A stretch of DNA of 64,000 nt from Cylicocyclus nassatus (lineage: Eukaryota; Nematoda; Chromadorea; Rhabditida; Strongylidae). The DNA lies in the NCBI GenBank assembly GCA_958299035.1, contig CATQJL010000305.1, positions 64,871,618 to 64,935,617 on the forward strand, in the 5' to 3' direction. Below are positions 1-12,400 of the stretch, one piece after another (the first letter of the stretch is position 1; each line of letters starts with the position of its first letter). The notes under the pieces were generated by a model. It searched no databases. It saw only the letters and a list, made by a program, of their open reading frames with translations, and had not been told where the DNA came from. The translations under genes and the position numbers were made by a program.

Positions 1-842
1 TTGACTTGAAAGTACGTGGAGATTTCCTCACAAGAACGTAGTTCTCAGGTGGGATTGGATCGCTGGAATCTATGCCTGCTTTTACTAGGGGGTTTTATTG
101 AATTCTGATGTGTACAAAAAGGCAGAAATGAGCTTACTGATACAAATACTACTGCATTTTAGGCGAAAAGCTCTTAGAAAAGCTGTTCTAAACAAAAGGG
201 AGCAAAAGTGAAGCCTAAGCACAGTAAGCGTAGCGCCGCGGAAGCTGCTATCTGACCCATAGACAGTATCAGCAAACAGTTGATCAGCTATGGCGAAGCT
301 CGATGATAATGAGATACAAATGTAAGTCCAATTCGTGTGATGGAAGGATACCAGTTGACCTCGTCGGCGAAAGGACTTTTGGAGATGCGAAGACTGTAAT
401 GGACTCGGTAATGGACTCGGTAATGGACTCGTCAGCGGGTGTTTGCAGTGATAGATTTGTACCGTACTGCGGAATGCATATCGTCTTCATATATGTACCA
501 GTTGTTCTTATTCTCATAACATACTTGGCCTCTATTTGAGCTTCATATCTTGTTCTCATAACGTAGCTTCTTACTTACATCTTCGTGTACATAGGTTTAC
601 ATGGCAATATCTAGTTTTTAAGCAATCTTCTGTGACTCGCAGGCGTTTCACAGCCGCAAAGAATCAGTGAAAATGGAATATTATAAAGGAAAGAAAAATG
701 TTATTTACATCACTTGAGATCAGAGCCATAACAAGTGATAAGCTTTTAGTCTATTTGTTTCAACGACAGTAATATCCACAGAAAGAAATTTGTATACAAA
801 CTACTCACACAAATTACCGGGACTCTCGCAGGACAAGCCAAA
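1..842. other. no firm gene; weak first-exon candidate
   Basis: No recognisable gene. A possible first exon lies at 290-320 (+): ATG directly after an AG, an open frame reading MAKLDDNEIQ, then a consensus donor GTAAGTCC. No second exon could be joined with confidence. Three exact copies of a 12-bp unit (GTAATGGACTCG) lie at 396-431 inside a 78-codon open frame with a hydrophobic end; I could not tell whether that frame is coding. Confidence 0.15.
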
Positions 843-1260
843 TTTGCAGATTTTCCGCAGGATTTCGTTCGCTATTGCAAAAATGAAAAAGTTTCTAATC
901 GAAACTTCCGCGGGATTTTCATGCCAAACTGGTTGAAAACCGGAACTTCCGCAAAACCTTCTTCGTAATCCTGCAAAAATTGCGAAAAATGCCAGAGGTT
1001 CCGCAGCACTTTGGCGCGCCAGAACTTCCGCAGGACTTTGAATGTGTTGTCTCGTGATGTTGCCTCACTAACAACTAGAGTGCATTACCGAACATGTCAG
1101 CCGTACAGAGGATAGGAGGTGGGTCTCACAGTTAATAGAGTGAGGTTCAAATCTCGCTTCGGTGTTCTCTTTTGGTGCTGTGGTTGGCATTCTTCGGGAC
1201 TTCCGCAGGACCTCATTTCGGAACTTCCGCAAGTGACCCGGCGGAAATTCTGCAAGCGCT
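843..1260. repeat. degenerate interspersed GAACTTCCGCAGGACTTT repeat
   Basis: Variants of the 18-mer GAACTTCCGCAGGACTTT recur at irregular spacing between about 843 and 1036 and again at about 1195-1250, with some copies reading TTCCGCGGGATTTT or TTCCGCAAAACC. Spacing is uneven, so this is not a clean satellite. Function unknown. Confidence 0.4.
1085..1164 (+). tRNA. tRNA-like sequence (probable pseudogene)
   Basis: A 7-bp acceptor-like stem (TACCGAA with TTCGGTG, one G-U type pair) encloses a good T arm: GTGAG, loop GTTCAAAT, CTCGC. The internal B-box-like sequence GGTTCAAATCTCGC is clear. The D arm and anticodon arm do not fold convincingly and no anticodon can be assigned, so this is probably a decayed tRNA or the head of a tRNA-derived SINE. 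A covariance-model search would decide. Confidence 0.3.
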
Positions 1261-4200
1261 CTGCGAAAGTTTCGGTCATTTGTCTGAGTATGTGCTATGT
1301 CTTCAAAAAGTCTGTCTGCAACCTCCATAATTACATTCGGATGCTTGCCTTACGCAAATTTTCCAGCTTGTTTCGCCACATAACGAGACAATTCACTTTG
1401 TGTGCACGTCTATTTTATTGTGCACTCTTTTCCAGATGTAGTTCCAAATTTTTGTTTCACTGGACATCTTTTCATTGATTGCATGTTATATCGACGTTTC
1501 AAGAATTTTTTATGTTTTACTCATTTGGATTTGCGCGGAACACGTAAGTGCTTATGAAGATCACTGCGTAGATTAGACGCGTTTTAAAGCCAAATGAAGA
1601 CTCACGCATATTTTGTGAAAGAAGAAAAATAATGAGTAAATAATTTTAGCATTCAATAAAGAGAAATAAGTAATGTTAGGTCGGTGCCAAAGTGTCACAT
1701 TTTTGAAATAAATTGCTCCATACAGTAAAGATAATAAACACTTCAAACCTTATCCGATGCAGAATTTTCCTCTTTCCAACGGCGTGTTCGTATGTGATTT
1801 ACCAAAAGAGCACCGAGATAATCGTTGGTCACAGCCCTTCGTTTTGGGCATATCCAATTTTCGCTAATTTACAAGATTTTTAGTGACATTTAAGGAAGCT
1901 TTGGTAGCCAGCAGATAGGGCAAACCATTTGCCAATTACGGCAACTTCTTATCTTTTCTCGGCATCTTATTTAGATTTCCATTTAAATTTCAAAAAAATC
2001 ACATAACACATTGCAAAAGACACTGCGGTATCTTCAAAAACCCACTGCTAATCTGTAAAAGTTTATAAGCGATTTTTGCTCCAAAATACTGCAATTTTAC
2101 CGCAAATTTTGCGTGTCTCGTCAAGAAAAGCAACTTTTAGAAAGAAAAGAAAAAGTTTTTTCGAATGATACCTGAACTGTTTACCAAGAGGGTTAAAATG
2201 TGTAGACCGAATGTAAAGCTCCATTACTATAAAATATATTTTAGAAATTCTGAAAGACAAGTCGCAGAGCTGCAAAAAACTGAATCGAGTCGCAAAAGGT
2301 TTGCCATCTCACCTGAACATGAGAGCACCGTCGAAAATCTCAAATAAAGAAAATTAGACTTGGTGTCAGCACTCTCAAGATATCAGATTGCGAATATGGC
2401 AACTAGAAATAGGAAGAATTGCATTGGATACATCTTGAAGGTTTGTTTATCTCAACTGCACGGGATTTGCTGATTAGTTTAAAAGGATAGAACTTTTGCA
2501 CCCGATGATCTAATGAATATCGACTGCTAAACAAAATGATATCTTATATATGATAAAGTTCTGAAAAATTTTTATAAGAAACAAGATACTTGTTGTGATT
2601 GAGATTTGATTGAGTGAAGCATACTTCTATCAATTGAAAAAATGCAACATTTTCGCTGCTTTCCCACGTTTTTTTAAATTTCAACCTCATTTTCACATTT
2701 GTGAATGGGCGCATTTCCAGAGCTTTGAAAAGTTTTTCTATTCTAGCGCGTTTGTGGCTTGCCGTTACTTGAACGAGTTTTTCATTCCTAATCAAGGTGC
2801 ATTTTGCTAGGCGCTAACACTAATTGTGGCAAGCTTTCTAACGTAAAAAGTAAAATTTCAGTTATTCATTCTCTAGATGCAACAGAAAGAAAGTCTGTTT
2901 GCAAGAGAAATTGCGTATGGAATGAAACACGAAGGAAATTTGAAAAACTGTAACATGCTTTTTCGATGCATAATTTTCCAGAATTTGTAGGACAGGAATA
3001 ATGTTAGTCTTGTATAAAATTCTTGGTGGTACGCTGCTCTTTGGTGAAGTCCCAAGAAGATGGAAAACTTCTCCCCCTCATTGAAATCGCAGATTATCTC
3101 TTCCCGGATGTCGAGTGCCATCCATGAAATTTCCCAAGATCGCCATAGTGTCGAGAACACGCTTGAGCGGCTAGAGGTAAACTAAATTTGAATTTCGAGC
3201 AAAAAGTTTGTGTTCAATGTTGCCGACATTTGTGTAATGAGCTTTTCGGCAAATGTATTCATTGAAAAGACTAACATGCTTTTTGCCACGCATTTTTTCT
3301 CAACTTCGACCTTCAACTCTCAACTTCGCGGAAGTGCAGAGTTGTCGGATTACGTATCCGCGCTCTGCTTTGCAGCTCTTTCCAACTTCCATCTTTGAAC
3401 TGCTAGAGCCGGGTCCCTCATAATTTGGCCCGTAGTAACCCCGCTCCCTCAGCGTAACTCGACTGGGGCGGGAGCTGAACTTAGGAAGCCCGAGCGCATA
3501 TCAAACAAGCAAACTGGATTCAGATCGCTTTCTAGGCATAATAGTCATGTTTTCTTGAAAAAGTAAACGCTGGAGCCGTTCTGGTCAAACGATTGAAACC
3601 GAAAGCGGGCGGCCATGGTTCAACATCAGCTAGCGCCACAATTTTTGCTGCATCGCCGAGTAATCTTAGAAGCGGCCACTATCGCAAAGTCGATGATGAC
3701 CGCTACATTTTGCCTAGCAAAAGCATGGATAAAGCAAAAACAATTTTTGACGGAGTAAAAAAAAATGAAATGGTTGCAACATAAATCAAACGAAACGAAT
3801 TAATTCTCGTTTTGAGCAGCTTTTCAAAAAAGTCAGCGAACCTTAAAAAAAAGAGAATTTCTTGTATTATTTGCTTCAAAATCAGTATTCATCAGTCCTC
3901 TTTTTTTCGGGCACCGATATTGTGCAGTTTTGTGCGTTTTTGAGCCGCAACAATACGTCGACTAAATCGTCCCTCAAGGTACTGAGCAACTTACGGGAAT
4001 TTTGTCTGATTCTCCTCTTTTGCACAGTTCTCTCTCGATTATTCATAGAATCTGCCTTCCTTAGTGGCATTTTGAGCATGGAAAAGTGGGCGATCTTAAA
4101 CTTTAGGCATACCTCTCGCAATTCCACGCGACTTGGCGGCCAGACATCTACAGATTAAGCATGCGCGGCTTTACGATGCATGGGCGCATAACTTTCGTAA

Positions 4201-5511
4201 CTTATACCATACGCAGTAAGTTTGACCCAAGCAAAGTGTGTTTACGATCAGCTACGAAGAGTTTTTGCAGGAGGAGATCGCGCAGCGTCTAAAACTGTGT
4301 GAGGTTTGCCTCAGGCCTCAGATTCAAACTAAGATGTCTTCTGAATGGCTCATCTGAGGTTAATAGATGAAGGGGCTTACTGTGGGCCATTGTTCATGAA
4401 TAATTTGACTCTTCAGCTGTAATTGAATTCCTGAAGAATTGATTTAAACTTGTTGCTTTGCAGGTTGTATTTGACAAACGGAAGTAACCATTTGCAGATG
4501 ACAGCATAAATTTGCATAAGTTTCCATGTGCTTAGTTTTTGGAAGAGTTAAAAATCTCTGCTAAAGTGACGTGTCCAGCTAGCACGCCAGTGATGTGAAG
4601 CTTCGAAAGCAAATGTTGTTGTGTGTTGAATTTTGCGTGTTGGCTGAACTATTCAATCAAATTTCTTCATATTTCTTCAATTTCTTTACATTCACTTGCA
4701 CGCCACTCAGAAAAGCTAACCTTAGTCAAACAAAGAATTCGAGTTGCACAGAAACAAACGAGAATTTACAGACCTAGAATTTACACTATAGCTTGTATAT
4801 CTTTATGGATGTCTCAAACGTGCAAAATGTTTAGTCGTTGTCAACTCTCTTCTTCACTGTCTTGCCGATGTTCGACTAGCATAGTGTACGTATGGCTTCA
4901 ACTTAGATTTACGATATGGAGCAATCATTTTTCGTTACTATTGCTTTTCGTTCCGATTTTTTTTGCTCCAAACTTTCCACGGAAAAAGCTTTTCACTCGA
5001 AGTAAAACTCAGTAGACAAGCACTGTTCAAAGCTTATGCCTAAATCTCTTTAAACCCTTCCTCAAGAGACTCGGATTCTTTTTTTCAGCTAAAGTGCCTC
5101 TTGAAATCATCATGCATAGCCTGTTCTTTTACATTACCACCATCATCCACTTGTTTTTGTCTCAAATCCTTTTAAGCCAGTGTCCGTAAAATCTGGAAAA
5201 AACGAAATCTCGACAATATCCAATTCCCACATCTTCGCTATTTTGATGCATGGCACCGAATTCGTATCTAGTAAAAGGAGGTGGGCTAGTGGTTGTTCGA
5301 TTTTATTCGCACTATTGCCTTTCAAACACATCGTGCATCGTTCCTTTTTGGTACGGTAGGCGTTTTGGATCGTGTTCGTGTTGTTTTTAGGAATCTTATG
5401 GTTTTTAGTCTAAGTGTTGATGACCCTATACGTAAATTACTAGAAGATGGAACTGATGGTTTTATTAAATCAGTATTTCATGAATGAATTGAAATAAATA
5501 AAGTATGAAGA
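1261..5511. other. gene-poor stretch, nothing firm
   Basis: No gene can be supported over about 4.2 kb. Open frames here are short, begin at non-ATG codons and have no consistent splice context. The frame at 5293-5487 (+) ends in a stop followed within 10 bp by AATAAATAAA, a polyadenylation-like signal, and reads sensibly near its end (DDPIRKLLEDGTDGF), so it could be a terminal exon or a retroelement tail; its family is not recognised. Confidence 0.3.
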
Positions 5512-5668
5512 ATTCGGCGTCTGCAGCACCCTTTTACCCTCTAAAATTACATCGGTACCAGTTTACCGTCCCCGGAGGGCAGAGGCTCGGTTAGCCTAGG
5601 GGCGGAAACAAACCTTAGTCCGAACTGGTGGTAGCGCCTCCTCCTACCGCTACTCCACTCGTCCCCAA
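5512..5668 (-). mobile_element. tRNA-derived SINE
   Basis: Read on the minus strand this has an A-box-like GTAGCGGTAGGAGG near its start and a B-box-like GGTTTGTTTCCGCCCC about 30 nt further on, followed by GGCTAACCGAGCCTCTGCCC and a tail with CCGGGGACGGTAAACTGG and GTACCGATG. From memory, very similar text (CTAACCAAGCC, CTCCGGGGTCGATAAATTGG) is a dispersed SINE in strongylid nematodes. The copy is diverged. It is the best taxonomic clue outside the genes. Confidence 0.55.
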
Positions 5669-6463
5669 TTCCTAAATTCTCTTTTCAAATAGGAAAGAGT
5701 TCTTGTTATCCTAACGAACTTCGTTTCGAATTCTATTACAAGCGGTCATTTGACAGTACCTGTAATAAAATCTCTCTTGATTCAATTCATAACCCGTTCT
5801 GTACTTTTTCTACTTGTACTGTTATTTTCTTCGAGTTGAGTCTTTGCTTCAAATGTGCCGTTTCAAATCTTCGAACAATCATTTCTCTCGACACATTTTG
5901 CTCAGTAATGTCTTTTTATAAGCTTTTTCCGAGCAGAACCAATCATTCGTCAGAACCTACTTCGCTCTGATGATTTGCATAATTTAGCTATTGAGAGCTT
6001 GATTTACGCAAATAATTTAAAAGAACAGATCCGATTCATTTGATAAACTGCCGGACATAATCTTGAGCACATGTCGTCAGAGGGTGTACCTGCAAAATAC
6101 TGGATGTCTGGACTTCTTGGAAATTGAATGAGTGGCCTCATCTGAGCTCTTGCCGAAACAGCAGCTCTTATAATCTAACGACCATTGAAAAACTCAAAGT
6201 GCTCTCGTTCAAAACCGTATAAAGAACAAGGACTGTTCGGCTTGCAAGGAGTCTGAGCTGGATATCGAAGCTGCTCCTTTAAGTCCCTATATTATCCTAC
6301 GAGTTACCGCTTGGGGAAGGGCTTAGTCAAAGTCTCTAATCAGGGTTTGCACAAGAGGTCAAGGTAACAAGTTTCTTAAAACTGCTTTGTAAAATAAAAT
6401 CTGTTTGGCTTATTCATATATCATTGTCTGCTTGTTTGAGATTTTGTTCCCGATCACGCGACT
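5669..6463. other. region upstream of the GPCR gene
   Basis: About 800 bp immediately 5' of the receptor ATG. No coding potential, no clear TATA box and no repeat structure were seen. It presumably holds the promoter and any outron of the downstream gene, but no specific site can be defended. Confidence 0.3.
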
Positions 6464-9400
6464 ATGTTTGGGAAATTTTTCTTGCAAAATCCTTTACTCA
6501 TGAAATTTCCAGATATGAATGACTCTCTTTTCAATGAGTCGTTGGTATCCACCACGCCAGAGAGTTGTCATTTTGATCCACCACCAATGACAAATATACG
6601 ATTTTGGTTAGTTACCGTATTCGGATCAACTGTATCATTTATCAGTATATGCAACAATGTTTTACTATTCTATGTCTTCAGCTCAAGGTAAGAAAATCTA
6701 AATTATTGATCGATTGTATTGCTTGTAAACAAGGGTGAATTTCTAGGAAACATCATCGTACGAGTCATAACCTTTACCTGATGCTTCTGGCTTTTTTCGA
6801 CATTTTCGTCAGTATGGCTTATATTGCTCTGATGTCCGTGAATATTCTTATCGACTACTTGATCTCGCCTACTCTTATGCAAATCTGGTAAGTTTTTTTA
6901 CCTAGGTTGCTGGGAGTAGAGCAGTCGAAAGAAGCTCAATTCGCCGATTACGGTATCTCATGTAAGGTACTGCTTAAAGAAATGGTATGCGTTGGTTACC
7001 TGGAACGAAGCTCAAATAGTTTACTGGCTCTGAAAATTCAAACAGTAATCCTTAACAGTACCATACCTAACCAAGCAGGCCAATCAGCGCCCTCGAGTAT
7101 ACAGTACCGGCGAGAGTTTAGCTGAATTCTTTTGCCAAGAATGAATCAAATCAGCTGCTGCATGGGCGATGGCTTCTCAGGGCATTCTGAATAGTATCCA
7201 CCAATAGCGGTTCCGAGATTTTTTACGGGTTAATGGAAAGGAGGGGGGGGGGATGAACAAAATTTTGCATTCGGAAGTAGCGAGGCAATTCTTGGGGTGA
7301 TTCTATCTTGTGCAAGCCACCACAAATCGAGAAAGGGGCGTGGCAGGAGAAAGTAATTGCCGTTTTCAGGTTTTCCTACATGGTCCCAATGATAACGATC
7401 TCACATGTGGCGATGACGTCATCGTCATTCTTAATAGTTTGCGCATCATTTGAACGATATTGCTTAACAGTAAAATCTTCAATTCTACCATTTGCTCAGA
7501 GGTACTCAAAAATTCATGAATACAATCAATTATTGATTTTCCCTTCCAGAAATCGGAAGTATATTGCTGCTTTTGCCATTCTGCTAGGAGTGATCAGTAA
7601 GGGTACGATGTGCCTGGAATTTGAGGTACTGTAGAAAAGCGTTCCGTGTGTGCCATCTGTAATCACGTCTATTTTTTACAGTTCTACGAGATTCCCGAGT
7701 GTGAAGGTTTGATAACACAAACTCAGATGGGATATACGGATCTTGTAACGAAAACTCCATACAATGTTGTTTGGCGATTTTGGTAAGGTTACTGTAGATC
7801 ATAAAGTTCCTACCGTACTCTCCCAGTAAATGCTTGCAGGTACCGTAATTTCGTCACTATAATTGCTCCATTCTTCATTCTTGCCTATTTCAACATACGG
7901 ATCGTGAAAGCCCTGACACGGCATACAAAAATGACTGTTTGTCAGCTGGCTGGTAATGCTCTAGTTGAGCAAGCGAAAAGAAAGGTAAATTTTTTTGATA
8001 TACCGTGGTGAATTTGGTGTGCAGTGCTGAAAATATCAAATTTTGTCGTAGCTGCAAGCCTTTTAAGGATATTCGGGCTTAATTGGCATCCAGTAAGAAA
8101 GCAGTACCAACAGAATGTCTCGTTTCTGAACCGTCAGCTGTCCTTTAACTTTTGTCTCTTTTAACCAATTTTCAACTATTTGTTTCGTACCCTCTGTGCT
8201 TGCTCTGATCTAACCCCATGTGCTTATTTCGGCACAACTCAATTCATTTATACCCAAATGCACAATTCCCTAAGCACTTAGCTTTTCCTCTGTAACTAAG
8301 TCCTGTGATCTGCTTTATCCTCACAGATGTCTGAAGATCCACGTTTGGATCCGGCGAGACGAAAGGTAACTCCAAGCATGTTTCTGATGTCTATGTATCG
8401 TGCTCTGTGTGAATGCATGTGCATGGACTTATTGTGCAACATGTTTTTTCGCGCTGAAGAGGGCTTGCAAAAATATTTTGTTGGGTCTGTTACTCCTAGG
8501 GGGTACAACGATTGACGATAAGCTATCAACATCAAAAGAAAAGTTTTTTGGGCGTGAAACTCAACAAAAATATGTGAGAAACTATTCTGAAAGAATGGGA
8601 GCAAACATTAGACAGGTGCGCTGAATTCAAGGTTAGAAGGATAGATGTCCTAGATTCTATGGAGTCTCCATTCACGACATGTTACCTCCAATAGCATCCA
8701 TCCCAGAAATGTTTTTCTTGGTAGAAGAGGGAAATTTAAAGGCAGCGTCTATAAAAAATTTTGCCTCCCATGTTTTTGCCATTCCGGGGCCCTTCCGTGG
8801 TCCTGATTACAGTTATCAAGCTAAATTGGCCAAAACTTCAAAAAACCCGATTCCTAGCGACCCCATCTTGAGGGCGCGGACGGCTTTCAATACATGGGTG
8901 GGCGGAGTCTGACAGGATCTGGGCTTGGCCTGCGCAGACAATTATTAAGACCATCCGCGGAAGGGCCCCCGTCGACGTTTCATTTATGCTGCGGGAGGTA
9001 CAATAAACGCACGCTAAGAGGTCGAGAGTTACCCGCGGATGCGCCGATAAACGCTCGAACGACACCCCAGACGAGCAGCCGACAGATGCGCGATATGCAT
9101 CCGCGGGTGGCCCGGTTCGCAGTTGTTAAACGCAGTAATGTAGATTTATTCCATTTTTCCTGTTTCCATTTTCCTCGCCCTCGCACGCCCTCACACATGG
9201 GTCAGGATATGCGTCCAAATTTGTCTTACGTCGTGTGGCCCAGCTTCAAGTAACCCAAGGAGAGGACACCTCAGCAGACCGTTTTTACTACTAGCCCAGG
9301 AGCGATAAGCAACGACCTGAACGTTGAGGGTGCCCCTATCAGCGCGGCGTATCTCACGCGAGTAACGTGCTTACAGCGCGTAAGAACTGCGGCGTCCGGC

Positions 9401-12400
9401 AAGGCCCGCGGCTCGTCAGACGGATTCTTTTGGGCCTTTGCCTAGAAGGGCCGGGGGCTTCCGAAAATGATGTGCACGGCGCTTTAAAGGCAGTATCCCG
9501 GCAGATTCGCGCCCGGGAGACATTGTTATGGTGGGCTTCCAGGTCATCCCGCTGACCCAAAGTAAAAATTACAAGCAGCAGGGTCTTCGTGCCAGGGCCT
9601 CCCAACTTTCCATTGGAATTCTCGTCCGAGCTGCCTAGTGGAAATTGGGTAAACGCCCCGAAAAAGGTCTTTTCACCCGTTTCAAGGCTCAAATTCGGGG
9701 ACGGGTCGAAAAAGCCCAAAACATCCAAAGAGATGGAAATACAAAATCTGCCGGGACACTACCTTTAAGGCTCGCGGCATAACCGAGATACAATAGGCGG
9801 TGTCCGATAGGGGCCGAGGCTTGCCCGGTGCAGAAACTATATTAAGTCCCGGGGCTTGTCCGAAAAACCAAATATGCAGTGCTTTCAATAAGGTCCGTAG
9901 CCCGCCCGAGTGTTTTTTCCCGGACCGCGGTTGTCCCGGTAGAACAATTAAAACCCGCGGCCTTTAACTAGCGAAAACATTGAGCCGCGGGTCGCCAAGC
10001 AAGTGAATCAAGGGCCGCGGATGGTCACTATAAAAATTCAACGCCCGCGCGCCACCAAAAGGCACTATTAAGGGCCGCAGATGCTCGTAATAATTGTCTG
10101 AGTGATAGCACTTTGGCTTTCCAGAGCCTTTATCTACATTCAGAAACAACATTAGAGGACCGGAGTAACGCAAATGCCTCTCTCGTGAGGCCCACATTCG
10201 GGGTCAGTCCTGATCGGAGGGGGTTAGGTTTAGCCTGGACACTGTCTTTAGCAACGGAAAGAGCCGTAGCTTAAACTGTACTACAAATTTCTATAGTCGG
10301 CCCTGTCGTAGCTTTGATTAAATTTAACTTAGTGCCCCACCTACGAACAGTTTTCCCCGTTCAAAAGCGCTAATTCGACACAGCACTAAGCAATTGATTT
10401 AGCGACCTTAACCTTTGCCGTAATCTGGTTATTTTAATGTAGATCAGGAGAAGGGCGGGGAGGGGGGGGAGGGGGAGGGGGGAGGAAGTGTCATAAAGCC
10501 AAAAGTCAGAAAATTACAGTTTTGAGGTGATATATATAAGTTTGTACCTACATAATTCCCATGTCTTCTCCAACATTTAGGAAGATTCACTTTTCAACCA
10601 CTCTAGTTGACGAACTTTTTTCTAAATTCTCACATTAATTGTAAGCCGGTTGACAAAGTATGAGCATTGTTGGAATGTGAGTTTTTACTGCTGTGGCAGA
10701 TAGGGCCACTCTTCGCGCAGAAAGCGGATTTTTATTGCGCCAAGGTAGAGTCATATGTATCTACGATTGACCTCAGTTGAAAGAAGGAAAGGCGTTTTTG
10801 TGGCAATGGAGCACTAGTAAGGCTTGTCCATAAATCTGCGATTCGATGATTTGTAAATTGACTAAAGTGTTATTAACTGTATTTTGAGACCGAACTGAAA
10901 AAAGAACTAAGTCATGTCCGGTCTTTTCTGATTTACATTGACGTTCCTGCCCCCGCCCCGCCCCCTCCTTGGAGATAGCTTCAAATGCTGTAAGGCGTTC
11001 CCTATGCATGCCGCATTCCAAAAATCCGATTCTAATTTGCAGACGATTAGCTGTCCCAAAGGTAAACCGTATTTCTAAATAAATCGAACTCTTTTTGTTT
11101 TCCTAGTAGACTTAACGTACCATTATATAAAGGCGAAGCAAGCTCTACAAATTGATCACTAAAAACCACCTAAATCCTGATCCAGGTAAATAAAGTTTGG
11201 AGAAAATCGAAAAAAAATTTTGTTGTCTGAAATTTGGTTTTTGCGAAGAAGAATTCTAGAAGCTCAAAACATATCATATACAAGGCATACATAGTAATAT
11301 CTATGAATGCACTGTTGAATTTTTTTTCGCGCATAGAAATTGAGAAAAAAGGAAGCCCAAAAGCCCAAACTCCGCCCCCAGCAATTCCCACATATATGAT
11401 TCTCTACTAAACCTTAATGAATACAATACCAAAATTTTGTCTGTAAGTGCTCTTATGATCGAGAAATACCAAGTTTGAGTAAAAAGCAGAAAAATTGTCA
11501 CTTTGGCATTTTGGGGCTATTTTCGTCCCTTAATTTTGAGCCGCGAAAAAAACCACCGATGTACACATGAATGCTACTATATGTTACTGTATGATGAACG
11601 ATTAGTCGGTCCTTTGGTACTTTCTGGAAAATATGCTAACTAGGGAAGCTGAAAAATTTTAAATTAGCAACCTAACGCGGATTATGACTTATGGATCTTT
11701 GATGGTCATTATGTAGAGCTTTCTTCACTTTGTTGAATAACCCATGCCTGCCAGAAAATCAAAAATGTATTGATTTGTTTAAAAATACGCTCTACTCTTG
11801 GGACAACCTAATTAATAATCTTCTTACAAATTTGAATCTTCATCAAACATTGGAGAAGAAGAATAGACATGGCACCTTTGTAAATCGCAATCTATAGGTT
11901 AGAAGTACGAACCCTAATAGTTGCTAGGCACAATTACTTCTGTACTATCTTTCTACTGTCATTTTCACTGCTATCTTTTCCTTCCTTCAAACTGTCATTC
12001 TTTTGCATGCTTTACTACTCGTACGATTATGTAATTTTCACGAATTAATCACCTATCGCTTCTGACGCACGCCATTGTGTCTTATACTAATATTCGACTA
12101 GATAGAAATGTATCTTCACTAACACTGGTGTAATTCCTATAAGACAGTGGAAGTCCGATAATTTTTAGGCTACAGCTCGTGCTGCGACCAGAACTCTTGT
12201 GATGGTAGTTTCATGTTATCTGATTAGTAACATCATCAGCGTTGTGCTCACAATATGGGAACATTTGGACAAAGAAATGCTCATGGAATATGTGAAGTGA
12301 GTTTGGCTGCATATTCACTCAATACAACGGAAAATCCGAAACTTTTTAGCTTCTATGCAATCGCCATAGATCTAGTCTCATTGCTCACAACATCTGCTTG

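Noticed and set aside
396..431. Possible CRISPR-like or protein-repeat array
   Set aside because: Three adjacent 12-bp copies without spacers; a simple tandem repeat in a eukaryotic genome.
2873..3160. 95-codon minus-strand frame
   Set aside because: No splice context, no recognised motif, AT-rich random composition.
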